Below are positions 17,569-27,568 of a stretch of 64,000 nt of DNA, in pieces. Source of the DNA: Rosenbergiella epipactidis (lineage in GTDB: Bacteria; Pseudomonadota; Gammaproteobacteria; Enterobacterales; Enterobacteriaceae). The notes under the pieces are model-generated. The model saw only the letters and a program-made list of their open reading frames with translations. It searched no databases and was not told where the DNA came from. Made by a program: the position numbers and the translations under genes. Each line of letters opens with the position of its first letter. Positions within the stretch are counted from its first letter, which is position 1. Location of the stretch: assembly GCF_018494055.1 (NCBI RefSeq), contig NZ_JABBFQ010000002.1, positions 62,001 through 126,000 on the forward strand. Reading direction: 5' to 3'.

Positions 17569-20274
17569 TTATGCTAAACGTCCATGGCAATGTTTATATT
17601 TTTTACCGGAACCGCATGGGCATAAATCGTTACGACCGACTTTACGCTCCGCTGCTTGGTTAGCCATTTCATTCCCTGCCGCAGTGTCGTCATCGACATG
17701 GCTAAGCTGTTGCTGTTCCGCTAAACGCTCAGCTTCGTCACGGAACTGCTGCTCCATGGCCTCAACCTCTTCAGGCATACGAACTTGGACTTTACTTAAG
17801 GTGCTGACAACTTCATATTTCAGCCCTTCAAGCATACTGGCGAACATTGAGAAGGATTCACGCTTATACTCTTGCTTTGGATCTTTCTGAGCGTAACCAC
17901 GTAAATGGATACCCTGACGTAAGTAATCCATCGCAGCAAGGTGCTCTTTCCATAGTGTATCCAGCGTCTGCAGCATGATCCCTTTTTCAAAGCTGCGCAT
18001 GGTGTCTACACCCACCGCGGCTTCTTTATCGGCATACTGTTGCAGCGAGTGCTGCAGAATACGTTCACGTAAAACTTCTTCGTGTAATTCTGGCTCTTTA
18101 TCCAACCACTCGGTAAGCGGAAGATGAAGCTCGAAATCTGTACGTAAGCGCTCTTCTAAACCGGCCACATCCCACATCTCTTCAAGAGATTGCGGTGGAA
18201 TAAATTGACTGATGGTCGAGGTCAAGACATCTTCACGAATACTGTTAATAGTTTCGCTCACGTCCGACACGTCCAGTAACTCATTACGCTGCGAGTAGAT
18301 GGCTTTCCGTTGATCGTTTGCCACGTCATCGTATTCGAGCAATTGCTTACGGATATCGAAGTTACGGCTCTCAACTTTACGCTGCGCATTGGCAATGGCT
18401 TTGGTCACCCATGGGTGCTCGATCGCTTCACCAGGTTTCATCCCCAGTTTACGCATCATGCCTGACACGCGGTCTGAGGCGAAAATACGCATCAAGGCAT
18501 CTTCCATTGAAAGATAGAAGCGTGATGACCCTTTGTCGCCCTGACGGCCGGCACGACCACGAAGCTGGTTATCAATACGACGTGATTCATGGCGCTCTGT
18601 ACCGATAATATGTAGACCACCGGCTTCAAGTACCGCATCGTGGCGCACTTGCCATGCTTCTTTAATCGCTGCAATCTCTGCCTCAGTCGGCTCGGTCAAG
18701 GCTTCAACTTCGGCGTGCCAGCTTCCGCCTAACATAATGTCCGTACCACGTCCGGCCATGTTAGTCGCAATGGTGACGGCACCAGGCTGTCCTGCCTGCG
18801 CAATAATATCCGCTTCACTGGCGTGGAACTTAGCATTCAGTACGCTATGCTTGATACCCGCGCGAGCTAACGCATCCGCAACGACTTCGGATTTTTCAAT
18901 CGAGATAGTACCGACCAACACGGGTTGTCCGCGAGAAGTACAGTCTTTAATATCTTCAATGATTGCATCAATTTTTTCTTTCTCGGTCATATAGACCAAG
19001 TCAGCATTATCTTTACGTACCATCGGACGGTTAGTCGGTACGACAATGGTATCTAACTTATAGATACTGCTGAATTCGAAGGCTTCGGTATCGGCAGTAC
19101 CGGTCATCCCCGCAAGCTTTTCGTAGATACGGAAGTAGTTTTGGAAAGTGATGGAAGCCAGCGTTTGGTTCTCATTCTGAATTTCAACGCCTTCTTTTGC
19201 TTCAACCGCTTGGTGCAGACCCTCGGACCAGCGACGGCCTTGCATGGTACGGCCTGTATGTTCATCGACGATGATCACTTCACCGTCTTTAACGATGTAA
19301 TCAACATCGCGCGTGAACAGTGCATGCGCACGTAAGGCTGCCGTGACATGGTGCATCAGCATAATATTAGTCGGTGAGTAAAGTGACTCACCTTCTTCCA
19401 TAATATTCTGTGCCACCAGTAACTGCTCAATTTTTACTAAGCCGCGTTCGGTTAAATGTACCTGACGCGCTTTTTCATCCACCGAGAAGTCACCTTCACC
19501 TTGGAAAGTGTCGGAGTCTTCTTTATCTTGGCGAACCAAATGCGGGATGATTTTATTGACTTGAATATAGAGCTCAGAACTGTCTTCTGCAGGCCCTGAA
19601 ATAATTAACGGCGTACGCGCTTCATCGATCAGAATGGAGTCAACTTCATCGACTAACGCATAATGCAGTTTACGCTGAACACGCTCTTCAGGGCTGAACG
19701 CCATGTTATCGCGTAAGTAGTCAAATCCATATTCGTTATTGGTGCCGTAGGTGATATCTGCTGCATAAGCTTCACGCTTAGCAGGGGCTTGCATACCAGG
19801 TAAGTTGATACCGATGGTTAAGCCTAAAAACTCAAATAATGGGCGGTTATTTTCAGCATCACGTTGCGCAAGATAATCGTTTACGGTTACGACGTGAACG
19901 CCTTTACCACTTAACGCATTAAGGTAGGCGGGAAGTGTTGCCGTTAAGGTTTTACCTTCACCAGTACGCATTTCTGCGATGCAGCGCTCGTTGAGCACCA
20001 TACCACCTAATAATTGCACATCAAAATGGCGCATATTAAACACACGTTTACTGGCTTCGCGCACGGTAGCAAAAGCTTCTGGAATAAGGCTTTCTAGACT
20101 TTCACCTTTTTCCAAACGCTGACGAAACTCACCGGTTTTCGCCTTTAATTGCTCATCACTGAGCGCGACGTAGTCCGGTTCCATGTTATTGATGACATCA
20201 ACCACTTTACGCATACGGCGCAACGTACGGTCATTACTGCTACCAAAAATCTTTGTTAATAACTTCATTACCAT
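17569..20274 (-). CDS. secA: Protein translocase ATPase SecA
   Basis: Motor of the Sec pathway that pushes unfolded precursors through SecYEG. The 901 aa equal the E. coli length. Features in order: Walker A GEGKT in [19 protein letters not shown] (near residue 105), the DEAD-like [18 protein letters not shown], the preprotein-crosslinking domain, second nucleotide-binding domain with [10 protein letters not shown] and [15 protein letters not shown], the scaffold and two-helix finger, and a C-terminal zinc tail [14 protein letters not shown] that binds SecB and lipids. Translation should be governed by secM upstream through ribosome stalling. Confidence 0.98.
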   Translation of the reverse strand: MVMKLLTKIFGSSNDRTLRRMRKVVDVINNMEPDYVALSDEQLKAKTGEFRQRLEKGESLESLIPEAFATVREASKRVFNMRHFDVQLLGGMVLNERCIAEMRTGEGKTLTATLPAYLNALSGKGVHVVTVNDYLAQRDAENNRPLFEFLGLTIGINLPGMQAPAKREAYAADITYGTNNEYGFDYLRDNMAFSPEERVQRKLHYALVDEVDSILIDEARTPLIISGPAEDSSELYIQVNKIIPHLVRQDKEDSDTFQGEGDFSVDEKARQVHLTERGLVKIEQLLVAQNIMEEGESLYSPTNIMLMHHVTAALRAHALFTRDVDYIVKDGEVIIVDEHTGRTMQGRRWSEGLHQAVEAKEGVEIQNENQTLASITFQNYFRIYEKLAGMTGTADTEAFEFSSIYKLDTIVVPTNRPMVRKDNADLVYMTEKEKIDAIIEDIKDCTSRGQPVLVGTISIEKSEVVADALARAGIKHSVLNAKFHASEADIIAQAGQPGAVTIATNMAGRGTDIMLGGSWHAEVEALTEPTEAEIAAIKEAWQVRHDAVLEAGGLHIIGTERHESRRIDNQLRGRAGRQGDKGSSRFYLSMEDALMRIFASDRVSGMMRKLGMKPGEAIEHPWVTKAIANAQRKVESRNFDIRKQLLEYDDVANDQRKAIYSQRNELLDVSDVSETINSIREDVLTSTISQFIPPQSLEEMWDVAGLEERLRTDFELHLPLTEWLDKEPELHEEVLRERILQHSLQQYADKEAAVGVDTMRSFEKGIMLQTLDTLWKEHLAAMDYLRQGIHLRGYAQKDPKQEYKRESFSMFASMLEGLKYEVVSTLSKVQVRMPEEVEAMEQQFRDEAERLAEQQQLSHVDDDTAAGNEMANQAAERKVGRNDLCPCGSGKKYKHCHGRLA

Positions 20275-20303
20275 GATTATAAATTCTCTTTATTGACAAC
20301 AAA

Positions 20304-20345
20304 TTCACGAGTTGTGACGACATAATAGTTATAGTTAATCGTGAA
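20304..20345 (-). promoter_or_regulatory. Possible secM-secA intergenic hairpin
   Basis: TTCACGA (20304-20310) and TCGTGAA (20339-20345) are exact inverted repeats. One arm lies in the last secM codons, the other in the 60-nt gap before secA. A ribosome stalled on SecM would cover the first arm and open the helix. In E. coli a related helix masks the secA Shine-Dalgarno. Here the arm lies a little upstream of the likely site, so the exact mechanism is inferred. Confidence 0.4.
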
Positions 20346-20832
20346 GCGGCCCGGCCCGTATCCCTTGAACTTGAGCAACCCAGCGGCCGGTTGAAAACAC
20401 CATAGGTGTTCGACTCACTGGTCGCTGACGAATAAGACGGCGAGCTTTTAATGCCGCAGCCGACGTCAAAAGGGTAATTAATGAATAGAGGGCAACGAGG
20501 CTTTTAACCGTCAACTGTGAATAAGCAGGCTCTCGACTCTGAGTTCTGGGTAACGAAAAAGAGAGGTGACGAATAACCGTGCGTAGCGTTTGTTGATGCC
20601 AAAAATTTTGTACGTAGGTAGGACGTAATACGCGTTCGTGCAAACGTATAAGGTGGTAGATACGTGCTTGGGGAGAAGTAGAAAGCTTATTGGATAACGC
20701 TGTATCGTTAGTATTGGTTAACAGACCGTTGGTGAAAGGCAACCCTAGACCTGCCGCGACTATCCCTAATAAGAGATGCGGCCATAGATAGCGTCTACCT
20801 AGTTGTCCCCAGCGCGAAATCAAACCAATCAC
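20335..20832 (-). CDS. secM: SecM, secretion monitor and regulator of secA translation
   Basis: A 165-aa exported regulatory peptide that stalls its own ribosome when export is slow and thereby raises secA translation. The N-terminal signal (YLWPHLLLGIVAAGLGLP, about residues 15-32) resembles the unusually long SecM signal. The C terminus carries the arrest motif with Phe, Trp and GIRAGP at the E. coli spacing. The middle region is very divergent, as is normal for SecM. It sits between lpxC and secA, the conserved location, and appears to be a separate unit behind the lpxC terminator. Confidence 0.93.
   Translation of the reverse strand: MIGLISRWGQLGRRYLWPHLLLGIVAAGLGLPFTNGLLTNTNDTALSNKLSTSPQARIYHLIRLHERVLRPTYVQNFWHQQTLRTVIRHLSFSLPRTQSREPAYSQLTVKSLVALYSLITLLTSAAALKARRLIRQRPVSRTPMVFSTGRWVAQVQGIRAGPLHD
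20347..20397 (-). promoter_or_regulatory. SecM translation-arrest sequence
   Basis: Codons for FSTGRWVAQVQGIRAGP (residues 146-162). E. coli has FSTPVWISQAQGIRAGP. The residues essential for stalling (Phe, Trp, Arg, Gly-Pro) are kept at identical spacing. The Ile after Trp is Val, and Pro-Val before it is Gly-Arg. Three residues follow the arrest Pro before the stop. Confidence 0.9.
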
Positions 20833-21006
20833 AATTCATCCATTAATATTGAAAAATAGCATCTATTATCGTTATAGAGGATAGGTGAAGTCTTTCCTGA
20901 TTGTCCTGCCTACCGAATAACGTTGATAGTAGCATCAATCGCCCCATGCCACACTAATGATTACGCTGTGTCACTGAAAAAGCCATCAACCGCATAGATT
21001 TCATAC
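20833..21006. other. secM upstream region
   Basis: Non-coding spacer after the lpxC terminator. It must contain the secM-secA promoter. I see no -35/-10 pair strong enough to name. Confidence 0.5.
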
Positions 21007-21050
21007 AAAAAAAAACGAGCCAGCTGAACGGAGAGTAATCAGCATGGCCC
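21007..21050 (-). terminator. Terminator of lpxC (end of the dcw operon)
   Basis: On the minus strand GGGCCATGCTGA pairs with TCAGCTGGCTC, with one bulged T and one G-T pair, and is followed by nine Ts (A run 21007-21015). A second perfect 10-bp hairpin lies between it and lpxC at 21056-21079. Confidence 0.85.
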
Positions 21051-21055
21051 GTCTG

Positions 21056-21079
21056 TTATTACGGCGTTAGCCGTAATAA
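21056..21079. repeat. Perfect hairpin after lpxC
   Basis: TTATTACGGC-GTTA-GCCGTAATAA is a 10-bp inverted repeat with a 4-nt loop, 5 nt past the lpxC stop. No T run follows. It is likely an mRNA 3'-end structure working with the adjacent terminator. Confidence 0.6.
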
Positions 21080-21084
21080 TAATA

Positions 21085-22002
21085 TTACGCGAGAACGAAG
21101 TTTTTCAGTCTAAATGCCTGAGGGATCTCAGCTTCATTTTCAAAGGTCGCCCATTCGTAAGCTTCCTGATTAGCTAAGACCGCTTGCAGCAGTTGATTGT
21201 TTAAGCCGTGACCCGATTTGTATGCAGAGAATGCACCAATCATATTGTGACCACACATAAACAAGTCGCCGATTGCGTCTAACATTTTATGACGAACGAA
21301 CTCGTCATCAAAACGTAAACCTTCTTCGTTCAAGACACGGAAGTCGTCTAATCCAATCGCACAGTCAAGACTTCCACCCAGGCACAGGCCACGAGACTGT
21401 AATTGTTCGATATCACGCATAAACCCAAAGGTCCGCGCGCGACTAATCTGACGGATAAACGCTTCTGTCGAGAAATTTAAGCGATAGTTCTGAGAACTTG
21501 CGTCAATCGCTGGATGCTTAAAGTCGATAGTAAAGTCCAGAGAGAAACCATTATAAGGCTTCACTTCGGCCCACTTGTCGCCATCTTCGACGCGTACGGT
21601 TTGCTTAACGCGCAGGAACTTCTTCGCGCTGTTGAGCTCTTCAACCCCAGCATCTAACAGAAGATAGACGAAAGGTGCTGCGCTGCCATCCATAATAGGG
21701 ATCTCAGGCGCATCAACTTCGACAATGATGTTATCAATCCCTAATCCAGCAAGCGCTGAGTTAAGGTGTTCGACCGTAGAGATACGGATACCTTGGTCGT
21801 TGATAAGGCAAGTACTTAGCATCGTGTCGCGCACAAATTTAGCATCTGCCGGGAAATCAACCGGTGGATTTAAGTCAGTGCGGCGATAGATGACCCCAGT
21901 ATTTGCTGGTGCAGGCCGCAGGTTCAACGTCACTTTCTTGCCGGTATGTAAACCGACACCAGTGGCCTGAACAATACGTTTTAATGTCCTTTGTTTGATC
22001 AT
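21085..22002 (-). CDS. lpxC: UDP-3-O-acyl-N-acetylglucosamine deacetylase
   Basis: Zinc enzyme catalysing the committed step of lipid A synthesis. The 305 aa equal the E. coli length. Zinc ligands are His in [15 protein letters not shown] (residue 79) and His and Asp in [12 protein letters not shown] (residues 238 and 242). The catalytic His is in MCGHN. The C terminus ends in VLA, a hydrophobic tail like the FtsH-recognised degron of E. coli LpxC, so regulated proteolysis is probable. It closes the dcw cluster, 103 nt after ftsZ. Confidence 0.97.
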   Translation of the reverse strand: MIKQRTLKRIVQATGVGLHTGKKVTLNLRPAPANTGVIYRRTDLNPPVDFPADAKFVRDTMLSTCLINDQGIRISTVEHLNSALAGLGIDNIIVEVDAPEIPIMDGSAAPFVYLLLDAGVEELNSAKKFLRVKQTVRVEDGDKWAEVKPYNGFSLDFTIDFKHPAIDASSQNYRLNFSTEAFIRQISRARTFGFMRDIEQLQSRGLCLGGSLDCAIGLDDFRVLNEEGLRFDDEFVRHKMLDAIGDLFMCGHNMIGAFSAYKSGHGLNNQLLQAVLANQEAYEWATFENEAEIPQAFRLKNFVLA

Positions 22003-22105
22003 CGTATCAATCTCGCAAAATTACTGTTTCCAGACGGGAATATAACCCATAAAAGGACGCACACTTTAGCACAAAAAGCGATTGCCGACAATTTTCAGTA
22101 ATATC

Positions 22106-23260
22106 TTAATCTGCTTGCTTACGTAAGAACGCAGGAATATCGAGATAATCTGGCTCTTTATTCGGCTGTGAACTTGGTTCGTTAACCACTTTCGCCGCAG
22201 GTTTGTTCTCTTGAGGTAACGGCGTCAACCCATGTTGCTGATAGCGATGATCGACCACAGGCTGAGAGGTATTTTTATTGGTGACTAGCGTAATTTCAGG
22301 GCGCTTGTCCATGCCAATACCCGTAGCAACAACGGTTACACGCAGCTCATCATTCATTTCAGGGTCAAGAGACGTACCAATTACCACGGTTGCGTTATCT
22401 GAAGCAAACGCACGAATGGTGTTACCGACCGTTTCAAACTCATCTAAACGCAGATCGAAGCCAGCTGTAATGTTGACCAAGACGCCACGCGCACCAGAAA
22501 GATCGATATCTTCTAACAGTGGGCTAGAAATCGCCATTTCGGCAGCTTCTTCAGCACGGTCTTCACCGCAAGCAATCCCAGATCCCATCATGGCGTAGCC
22601 CATTTCGGACATTACAGTACGCACGTCAGCAAAGTCGACGTTCATCAAGCCTGGGCGAGTAATCAGCTCAGCGATACCCTGTACCGCACCTTTCAGTACG
22701 TCGTTAGCAGCACCGAAAGCGTCTAGAAGGGAGATACCACGGCCTAGGACTTTAAGTAGCTTGTCGTTTGGAATGGTGATGAGAGAATCAACATGCTTGG
22801 AGAGTTCAGCGATACCTTGCTCAGCAAAAGCCATACGCTTTTTGCCTTCAAAGTTAAAAGGCTTAGTGACCACGGCAACCGTTAAGATACCCAGATCTTT
22901 TGCCACTTCCGCGACAACAGGGGCTGCACCCGTACCTGTACCGCCGCCCATACCGGCTGCGATAAATACCATATCAGCGCCATCCAGTGCTGCACGTAAT
23001 GCTTCGCGATCTTCTTCTGCTGAATTACGTCCAACTTCTGGGTTCGCGCCCGCCCCTAATCCTTTAGTAATGTTATTACCAATTTGGATTGTTTGGCCGA
23101 CTGCTGTTTTACGTAATGCTTGCGCATCCGTGTTCACTGCGAAGAACTCAACACCTTCGATACGCTCACGTACCATGTGTTCGACAGCATTACCACCGCC
23201 ACCCCCGACGCCGATGACTTTAATCACCGCATCGTTGGTTAATTCCATAGGTTCAAACAT
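22106..23260 (-). CDS. ftsZ: Cell division GTPase FtsZ
   Basis: Tubulin homologue that forms the cytokinetic Z ring. The 384 aa contain the N-terminal [10 protein letters not shown] segment, the tubulin signature GGGTGTG (about residues 105-111), the T7 loop [20 protein letters not shown], and a variable linker. The conserved C-terminal peptide [14 protein letters not shown] binds FtsA, ZipA, ZapD and others. It lies 72 nt after ftsA. ZapD, one of its partners, is encoded at 16.1 kb. Confidence 0.98.
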   Translation of the reverse strand: MFEPMELTNDAVIKVIGVGGGGGNAVEHMVRERIEGVEFFAVNTDAQALRKTAVGQTIQIGNNITKGLGAGANPEVGRNSAEEDREALRAALDGADMVFIAAGMGGGTGTGAAPVVAEVAKDLGILTVAVVTKPFNFEGKKRMAFAEQGIAELSKHVDSLITIPNDKLLKVLGRGISLLDAFGAANDVLKGAVQGIAELITRPGLMNVDFADVRTVMSEMGYAMMGSGIACGEDRAEEAAEMAISSPLLEDIDLSGARGVLVNITAGFDLRLDEFETVGNTIRAFASDNATVVIGTSLDPEMNDELRVTVVATGIGMDKRPEITLVTNKNTSQPVVDHRYQQHGLTPLPQENKPAAKVVNEPSSQPNKEPDYLDIPAFLRKQAD

Positions 23261-23332
23261 GATTACTCTCCGTTATGTGCCTGTTGCCAGAGGATCACTC
23301 AGTAGGCTTAGGATGATCCTCTTTAATCAAAA

Positions 23333-24589
23333 TTAAAACTCTTTTTTTAACCAACTGTTAAATTTTTTGAACCACGTACTGACAGGTGAGTGTTTTGACG
23401 ACTCAGCTTCGTCTCCCAAATGGGATTCTTTACCATAATGTAAGAGGCCCACCACCGTAGAGTAATACGCTTCTTGCGCGTAGTCCGTTAATCCAGTGAT
23501 GTTTAACGGCTGGCCAATTCTTACTTGAGTATGGAACACTCGTTGTGCACACGCGGCCAAACCTTCGATTTGCGCCGCACCGCCAGTCAGTACGATTCCC
23601 GCCGCTAGATGGTGCTTAACCCCTTGCTGGCGTAATTGTTCTTGTAACTCTAGAATCTCGTCGTTGACCAGATTCAGTAATTCCGTATAACGCGGCTCAA
23701 TCACTTCGGCTAATGTCTGACGTTGTAAGCTACGAGGCGGTCTTCCCCCAACACTCGGGACTTCTACATTTTCATCTTTACCGACGATAGATCCTAAAGC
23801 GCAACCGTGACGAACTTTAATCGCTTCGGCATCGGTTGGTGGCGTACCAAAAGCGTAAGCAATATCGCTGGTGACCACGTTCCCTGCATAAGGTATCACT
23901 TTAGTATGACGTAACGCACCGCCAGTATAGACCGCCATATCCATAGTGCCACCGCCAATGTCGACGACACAGACGCCAAGCTCGCGTTCGTCTTCAGTGA
24001 GCACGGCATAACTTGAAGCCAAACCGGCGAAAATCAGTTGGTCTACTTTCAGCCCACAGCGCTCCACCGCTTTAACAATATTTTTTGCCATATCGTTATG
24101 GCAAGTGATGAGGTGCACTTTAGCATGCATCCTCACCCCAGATAAACCGACAGGGTTCTTAATCCCTTCTTGGTAATCGATGGCATATTCTTGCGGGATA
24201 ACGTGCAGTATGCGATGTTCGTCTCGAACCCGTACCGACTTCGCAGTATGGACGACGTTTTCAACATCATCCTGTGTTACTTCTTCTTCCGAAATCGGAA
24301 CCATCCCGATTTCGTTCTGGCAACTAATATGTTTGCCGGATAATGAAAGGTAAACAGATGAGATCTGGCAATCTGCCATCAACTCAGCTTGGTCAATTGC
24401 GCGTTGAACGCATTTTACAACTGACTCAAGATCATTAACACCGCCCTTATCCATTCCACGAGAAGGACAGCTACCAACCCCAATAATATTGACCATACCA
24501 TCGGGCAGAATTTCCCCTACCAGGGCAGCAACCTTGGCGGTGCCAATCTCTAGTCCTACTACCAGTTTTCTGTCCGTTGCCTTGATCAT
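23333..24589 (-). CDS. ftsA: Cell division protein FtsA
   Basis: Actin-fold membrane tether of the Z ring. The 418 aa show the ATPase segments [18 protein letters not shown] (phosphate 1) and [17 protein letters not shown] (phosphate 2). The adenosine motif is [14 protein letters not shown]. The C terminus [13 protein letters not shown] is the amphipathic membrane-targeting helix. It overlaps the ftsQ stop by 4 nt (ATGA). Confidence 0.98.
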   Translation of the reverse strand: MIKATDRKLVVGLEIGTAKVAALVGEILPDGMVNIIGVGSCPSRGMDKGGVNDLESVVKCVQRAIDQAELMADCQISSVYLSLSGKHISCQNEIGMVPISEEEVTQDDVENVVHTAKSVRVRDEHRILHVIPQEYAIDYQEGIKNPVGLSGVRMHAKVHLITCHNDMAKNIVKAVERCGLKVDQLIFAGLASSYAVLTEDERELGVCVVDIGGGTMDMAVYTGGALRHTKVIPYAGNVVTSDIAYAFGTPPTDAEAIKVRHGCALGSIVGKDENVEVPSVGGRPPRSLQRQTLAEVIEPRYTELLNLVNDEILELQEQLRQQGVKHHLAAGIVLTGGAAQIEGLAACAQRVFHTQVRIGQPLNITGLTDYAQEAYYSTVVGLLHYGKESHLGDEAESSKHSPVSTWFKKFNSWLKKEF

Positions 24590-25428
24590 TGTTGTTTAGC
24601 CTGTGCCTGATTTTGTTGCTGATTACCTGTTTGCGTGTCTACGGGTGCGGGGCCCCATCCAACTGCGGCGCCCGAATCGTAACGAAGATCAACATAGCTG
24701 ATAGTTTTATTATCCGCTTGTGCCTGTTTAACGAGTTCTGGATAAAGAGTAATAAAACGCTGTAAACGTTTATCATCCTCCCCTCTTCCTAACTCAATTC
24801 TCATACCATCACTTGTAATAAGCTGCCAAGAGTGACGCGCGGTCATCGCAGTGGCTTTCAACGTTAAGTGTACCGTATGCAATTTTGTTGCCATTTGGTA
24901 GAAAGCCGCCATCACCTCTTTTTCACTTCCTTCGGGACCGTAAAGTAAGGGCATATCTTGTTTAGGCGCGCCTTGGTGGAAAGGCAGTGTAAATGAAACC
25001 CCTGACGCATCGACGACATGCTGCTCATTCCACCTTGCTACGGGTACATATTCAACCAGATGAATCTTTAATTCGTCTGGCCATTGTTTCCGTACACTTA
25101 CTTGTTTAATCCAAGGTAACCTTTCAAGTTGTTGCTGAATAATGTCGACATTTTGCGACATAAAGGTTCCTGGCGGCCCCAACGAGAGTATCGCTTGGCG
25201 TACATCATCATTCGAGGTATAGCGTTTCTCTCCAGTCACCACGAGCTTCGAAAGCGGTAACCGCGAGACATCATCCATCCAATTTACGACCGCTATCCCA
25301 CCAAACACGATGGTACCGACAACCATCAGAAGAAAAACCACGCCAAAAAGACGAGTGCCATTACTCCGACCAGAGCGTAAACGTTTTTGCGTTTCTTTAT
25401 TTTTCGTATTCAGTGCAGCCTGAGACAT
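24586..25428 (-). CDS. ftsQ: Cell division protein FtsQ
   Basis: Bitopic divisome protein linking FtsB and FtsL to FtsA. The N-terminal cytoplasmic tail is followed by one membrane helix (about residues 24-48), a POTRA domain ([19 protein letters not shown] onward) and the beta domain with [15 protein letters not shown]. The ATG at 25428 ([21 protein letters not shown]) fits E. coli and gives 280 aa. A TTG 33 nt upstream lies inside the ddlB remnant and is not used. The nearest GGAG is 13 nt before the ATG and sits in the last codons of the ddlB remnant, whose stop is 10 nt upstream. Coupled translation from the remnant is therefore plausible. Confidence 0.96.
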   Translation of the reverse strand: MSQAALNTKNKETQKRLRSGRSNGTRLFGVVFLLMVVGTIVFGGIAVVNWMDDVSRLPLSKLVVTGEKRYTSNDDVRQAILSLGPPGTFMSQNVDIIQQQLERLPWIKQVSVRKQWPDELKIHLVEYVPVARWNEQHVVDASGVSFTLPFHQGAPKQDMPLLYGPEGSEKEVMAAFYQMATKLHTVHLTLKATAMTARHSWQLITSDGMRIELGRGEDDKRLQRFITLYPELVKQAQADNKTISYVDLRYDSGAAVGWGPAPVDTQTGNQQQNQAQAKQQ

Positions 25429-25438
25429 ATCAGTCTGT

Positions 25439-25585
25439 TTACTCCAGAATCTGTTGGACAAGCAGCGTGATCTGATTTTCTGCTTGCTTAGCTGCCAATG
25501 GGATTAAGTTGTACTCGTTTAAAATAAGTACAGTTTCCCCTTCATCCAGCTGAAATTGACCTTTGCTATTGCGCTGAGTAGTCAT
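25439..25585 (-). pseudogene. ddlB: 3' remnant of ddlB (D-alanine-D-alanine ligase B), possibly a leader ORF for ftsQ
   Basis: A 48-codon frame in the usual ddlB position between murC and ftsQ. Against my recollection of the E. coli DdlB C terminus it aligns without gaps over 44 residues, with about 18 identities. These include SxGQF, a LxPxAAxQA block ([10 protein letters not shown] versus SLVPMAARQA) and a final ILE. The ATP-grasp metal motif EANTSPGMT is lost (EGETVLILN here), and the first roughly 260 residues are missing, so it cannot be a ligase. The ATG has an excellent AGGAAGG Shine-Dalgarno 5 nt upstream, and the stop lies 10 nt before ftsQ. It may survive because it helps translate ftsQ. 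Whether the peptide is made is unknown. Confidence 0.8.
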
Positions 25586-26005
25586 ATTTACCTTCCTTGG
25601 CAGCCTAGGGCTGGTCAGTCTGACCATGCATAATGACGCTAATTGTACACTTCACCAACAATCTACTGTGAAGGAAAAAATATCGTTTCTCATCAGAAAG
25701 ATATTTTGCATTATAATCATAAAATTCATTAATAGTCTGAATCTGTATTGATGGCAATATTTTGTCACTAATTATTGCAACCAAGCTTCATTGCCGCCTA
25801 AAAAACCACCAAATATTGATTAATCATCTTTCCGCTGTCGAAAACGATGAATCACGTTAATCATTAGCCGATAAGTTGTCGCTTTCTTCATAAACGGCAT
25901 TAATCAATAAACACCTGAATCCCGATCAGCTAAACCTAGGGTCATAATGTGCTCGGTATCGATTCCAGCATAACAACTCACCACTAGAGGTCGTGTATTG
26001 CTTTC
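25586..26005 (-). other. AT-rich gap replacing most of ddlB; probable ftsQAZ promoter region
   Basis: About 420 bp with no open frame and no recognisable ddlB sequence, strikingly AT-rich compared with both flanks. On the minus strand a perfect TATAAT lies at 25715-25710, about 125 nt upstream of the remnant's ATG. I find no good -35 at the right distance. Since ftsQAZ is now cut off from the mur genes by this gap, a promoter here is expected. Confidence 0.5.
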
Positions 26006-26037
26006 TAGGAGGCCACAAAGTCAGATAAGGCCTCCTA
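26006..26037. repeat. Inverted repeat after murC
   Basis: TAGGAGGCC (26006-26014) and GGCCTCCTA (26029-26037) form a perfect 9-bp stem with a 14-nt loop, 27 nt past the murC stop. No T run follows on the minus strand. It may attenuate or stabilise the 3' end of the mur transcript. Confidence 0.55.
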
Positions 26038-26063
26038 AATGTTCGATCCGGTTAGCCCTTAGC

Positions 26064-27518
26064 CTATTCCGCCGGCACTTCCCAGTTTTCCGCCAACTGA
26101 CGGGCAATACGCCCCACAGTACCAGCACCTTGTAAAAGCACAAGATCATTACCGCTTAGGGTCGGTGCCAAGAATTCCAGTAACGCGTCTTGATCCGTCA
26201 CCAAAATTGGATCGACTTTTCCGCGAGAGCGAACTGAACGACACAGTGCTCGACTATCCGCCCCAGCAATCGGCGACTCGCCGGCAGAATAAACATCCAG
26301 CATCAACAATACATCAACATTCGAGAGAACATTGGCAAAATCGTCAAATAAGTCGCGAGTTCGGGTGTAACGATGGGGTTGAAACACCATCACTAATTTC
26401 TTATCTGGCCAGCCTGCTCGTGCAGCTTTGATTGTGGCATCCACTTCTGTTGGATGGTGCCCATAATCATCCACCAGCATAGCGCTACCGCTGATCTCGC
26501 TGACCTTATCGGTGGCATAATCGCCCAACACATCAAAGCGGCGCCCAGTGCCTTGGAAGCTCTCCAAGGCGGCTAAGATATCGCAGTCCTCAATCCCCTC
26601 TTCCGTGGCTACCGCAATGGCGGCAGCGGCGTTAAGGGCATTATGGCGTCCCGGGGCATTTAACGTCACGACCATCTCAGGCTTATCCTGACGATAGACG
26701 GTAAAACGTCCTGTCGCACCCTGCTGCTGATAGTCTGCTAGGCGAACATCTGCATCATCACTGAAGCCATAAGTCGTCACTTGGCGGCCGACATCAGGCA
26801 GTAATTCACGGACCACTTCATCGTCAACACATAACACAGCACGGCCATAGAAAGGCAGATTGTGTAAGAAGTTAATGAAGGTCTGTTTTAAATTTTCGAA
26901 GTCACCTTGGTAAGTATCCATATGGTCGGCTTCAATATTCGTCACTATCGCGACCATCGGTTGGAGATGCAAGAAAGAGGCATCGCTCTCATCCGCTTCG
27001 GCAATCAAATAGCGACTACTTCCTAAACGCGCATGCGTTCCGGCTGCTTTCACTAAGCCACCGTTTACAAACGTCGGATCCAATCCGCCTTCAGCGTAAA
27101 TACTGGAAACCATGGCGGTCGTTGTCGTTTTACCGTGTGTCCCAGCAATCGCGATGCCATGACGAAAACGCATCAATTCCGCAAGCATCTCCGCACGACG
27201 GATAACCGGAATACGGGAATCTCTTGCCGCCACTAACTCTGGGTTATCTTCAGCAATCGCGCTTGATACCACAACCACACTGACCCCTTGAATATTTTCT
27301 GGGCTATGGTTGAAGTAGATCGTCGCGCCAAGGCCTGTCAGGTGTTTCGTTACCGCGTTAGGTGCCAAATCAGAACCACTAATTTGATACCCTTCATTGG
27401 CCAACACTTCAGCAATACCGCCCATACCTGCGCCACCAATACCTACAAAATGGATGTGCTTTACACGTCTCATTTCCGGCACGATAGAGCGTAACTTTGC
27501 TAATTGTTGAGTATTCAT
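26064..27518 (-). CDS. murC: UDP-N-acetylmuramate-L-alanine ligase
   Basis: ATP-dependent ligase adding L-Ala to UDP-MurNAc, first of the four Mur ligases. The 484 aa (E. coli 491) show the N-terminal Rossmann motif [17 protein letters not shown], the ATP loop [12 protein letters not shown] (near residue 126), the central Glu/His motif [12 protein letters not shown], the NAAAAIAVA segment and the C-terminal [10 protein letters not shown]. It starts 50 nt after murG. It is normally followed directly by ddlB, which is reduced here. Confidence 0.97.
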   Translation of the reverse strand: MNTQQLAKLRSIVPEMRRVKHIHFVGIGGAGMGGIAEVLANEGYQISGSDLAPNAVTKHLTGLGATIYFNHSPENIQGVSVVVVSSAIAEDNPELVAARDSRIPVIRRAEMLAELMRFRHGIAIAGTHGKTTTTAMVSSIYAEGGLDPTFVNGGLVKAAGTHARLGSSRYLIAEADESDASFLHLQPMVAIVTNIEADHMDTYQGDFENLKQTFINFLHNLPFYGRAVLCVDDEVVRELLPDVGRQVTTYGFSDDADVRLADYQQQGATGRFTVYRQDKPEMVVTLNAPGRHNALNAAAAIAVATEEGIEDCDILAALESFQGTGRRFDVLGDYATDKVSEISGSAMLVDDYGHHPTEVDATIKAARAGWPDKKLVMVFQPHRYTRTRDLFDDFANVLSNVDVLLMLDVYSAGESPIAGADSRALCRSVRSRGKVDPILVTDQDALLEFLAPTLSGNDLVLLQGAGTVGRIARQLAENWEVPAE

Positions 27519-27568
27519 GAATAACTTCTTACCTATACCTTACGAGGGATGAAAACTTCACCCCTAAA

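Noticed and set aside
22761-23336. A 191-codon plus-strand frame opposite ftsZ
   Set aside because: Antisense shadow of a highly conserved gene; low-complexity Pro/Ala/Ser composition typical of such shadows.
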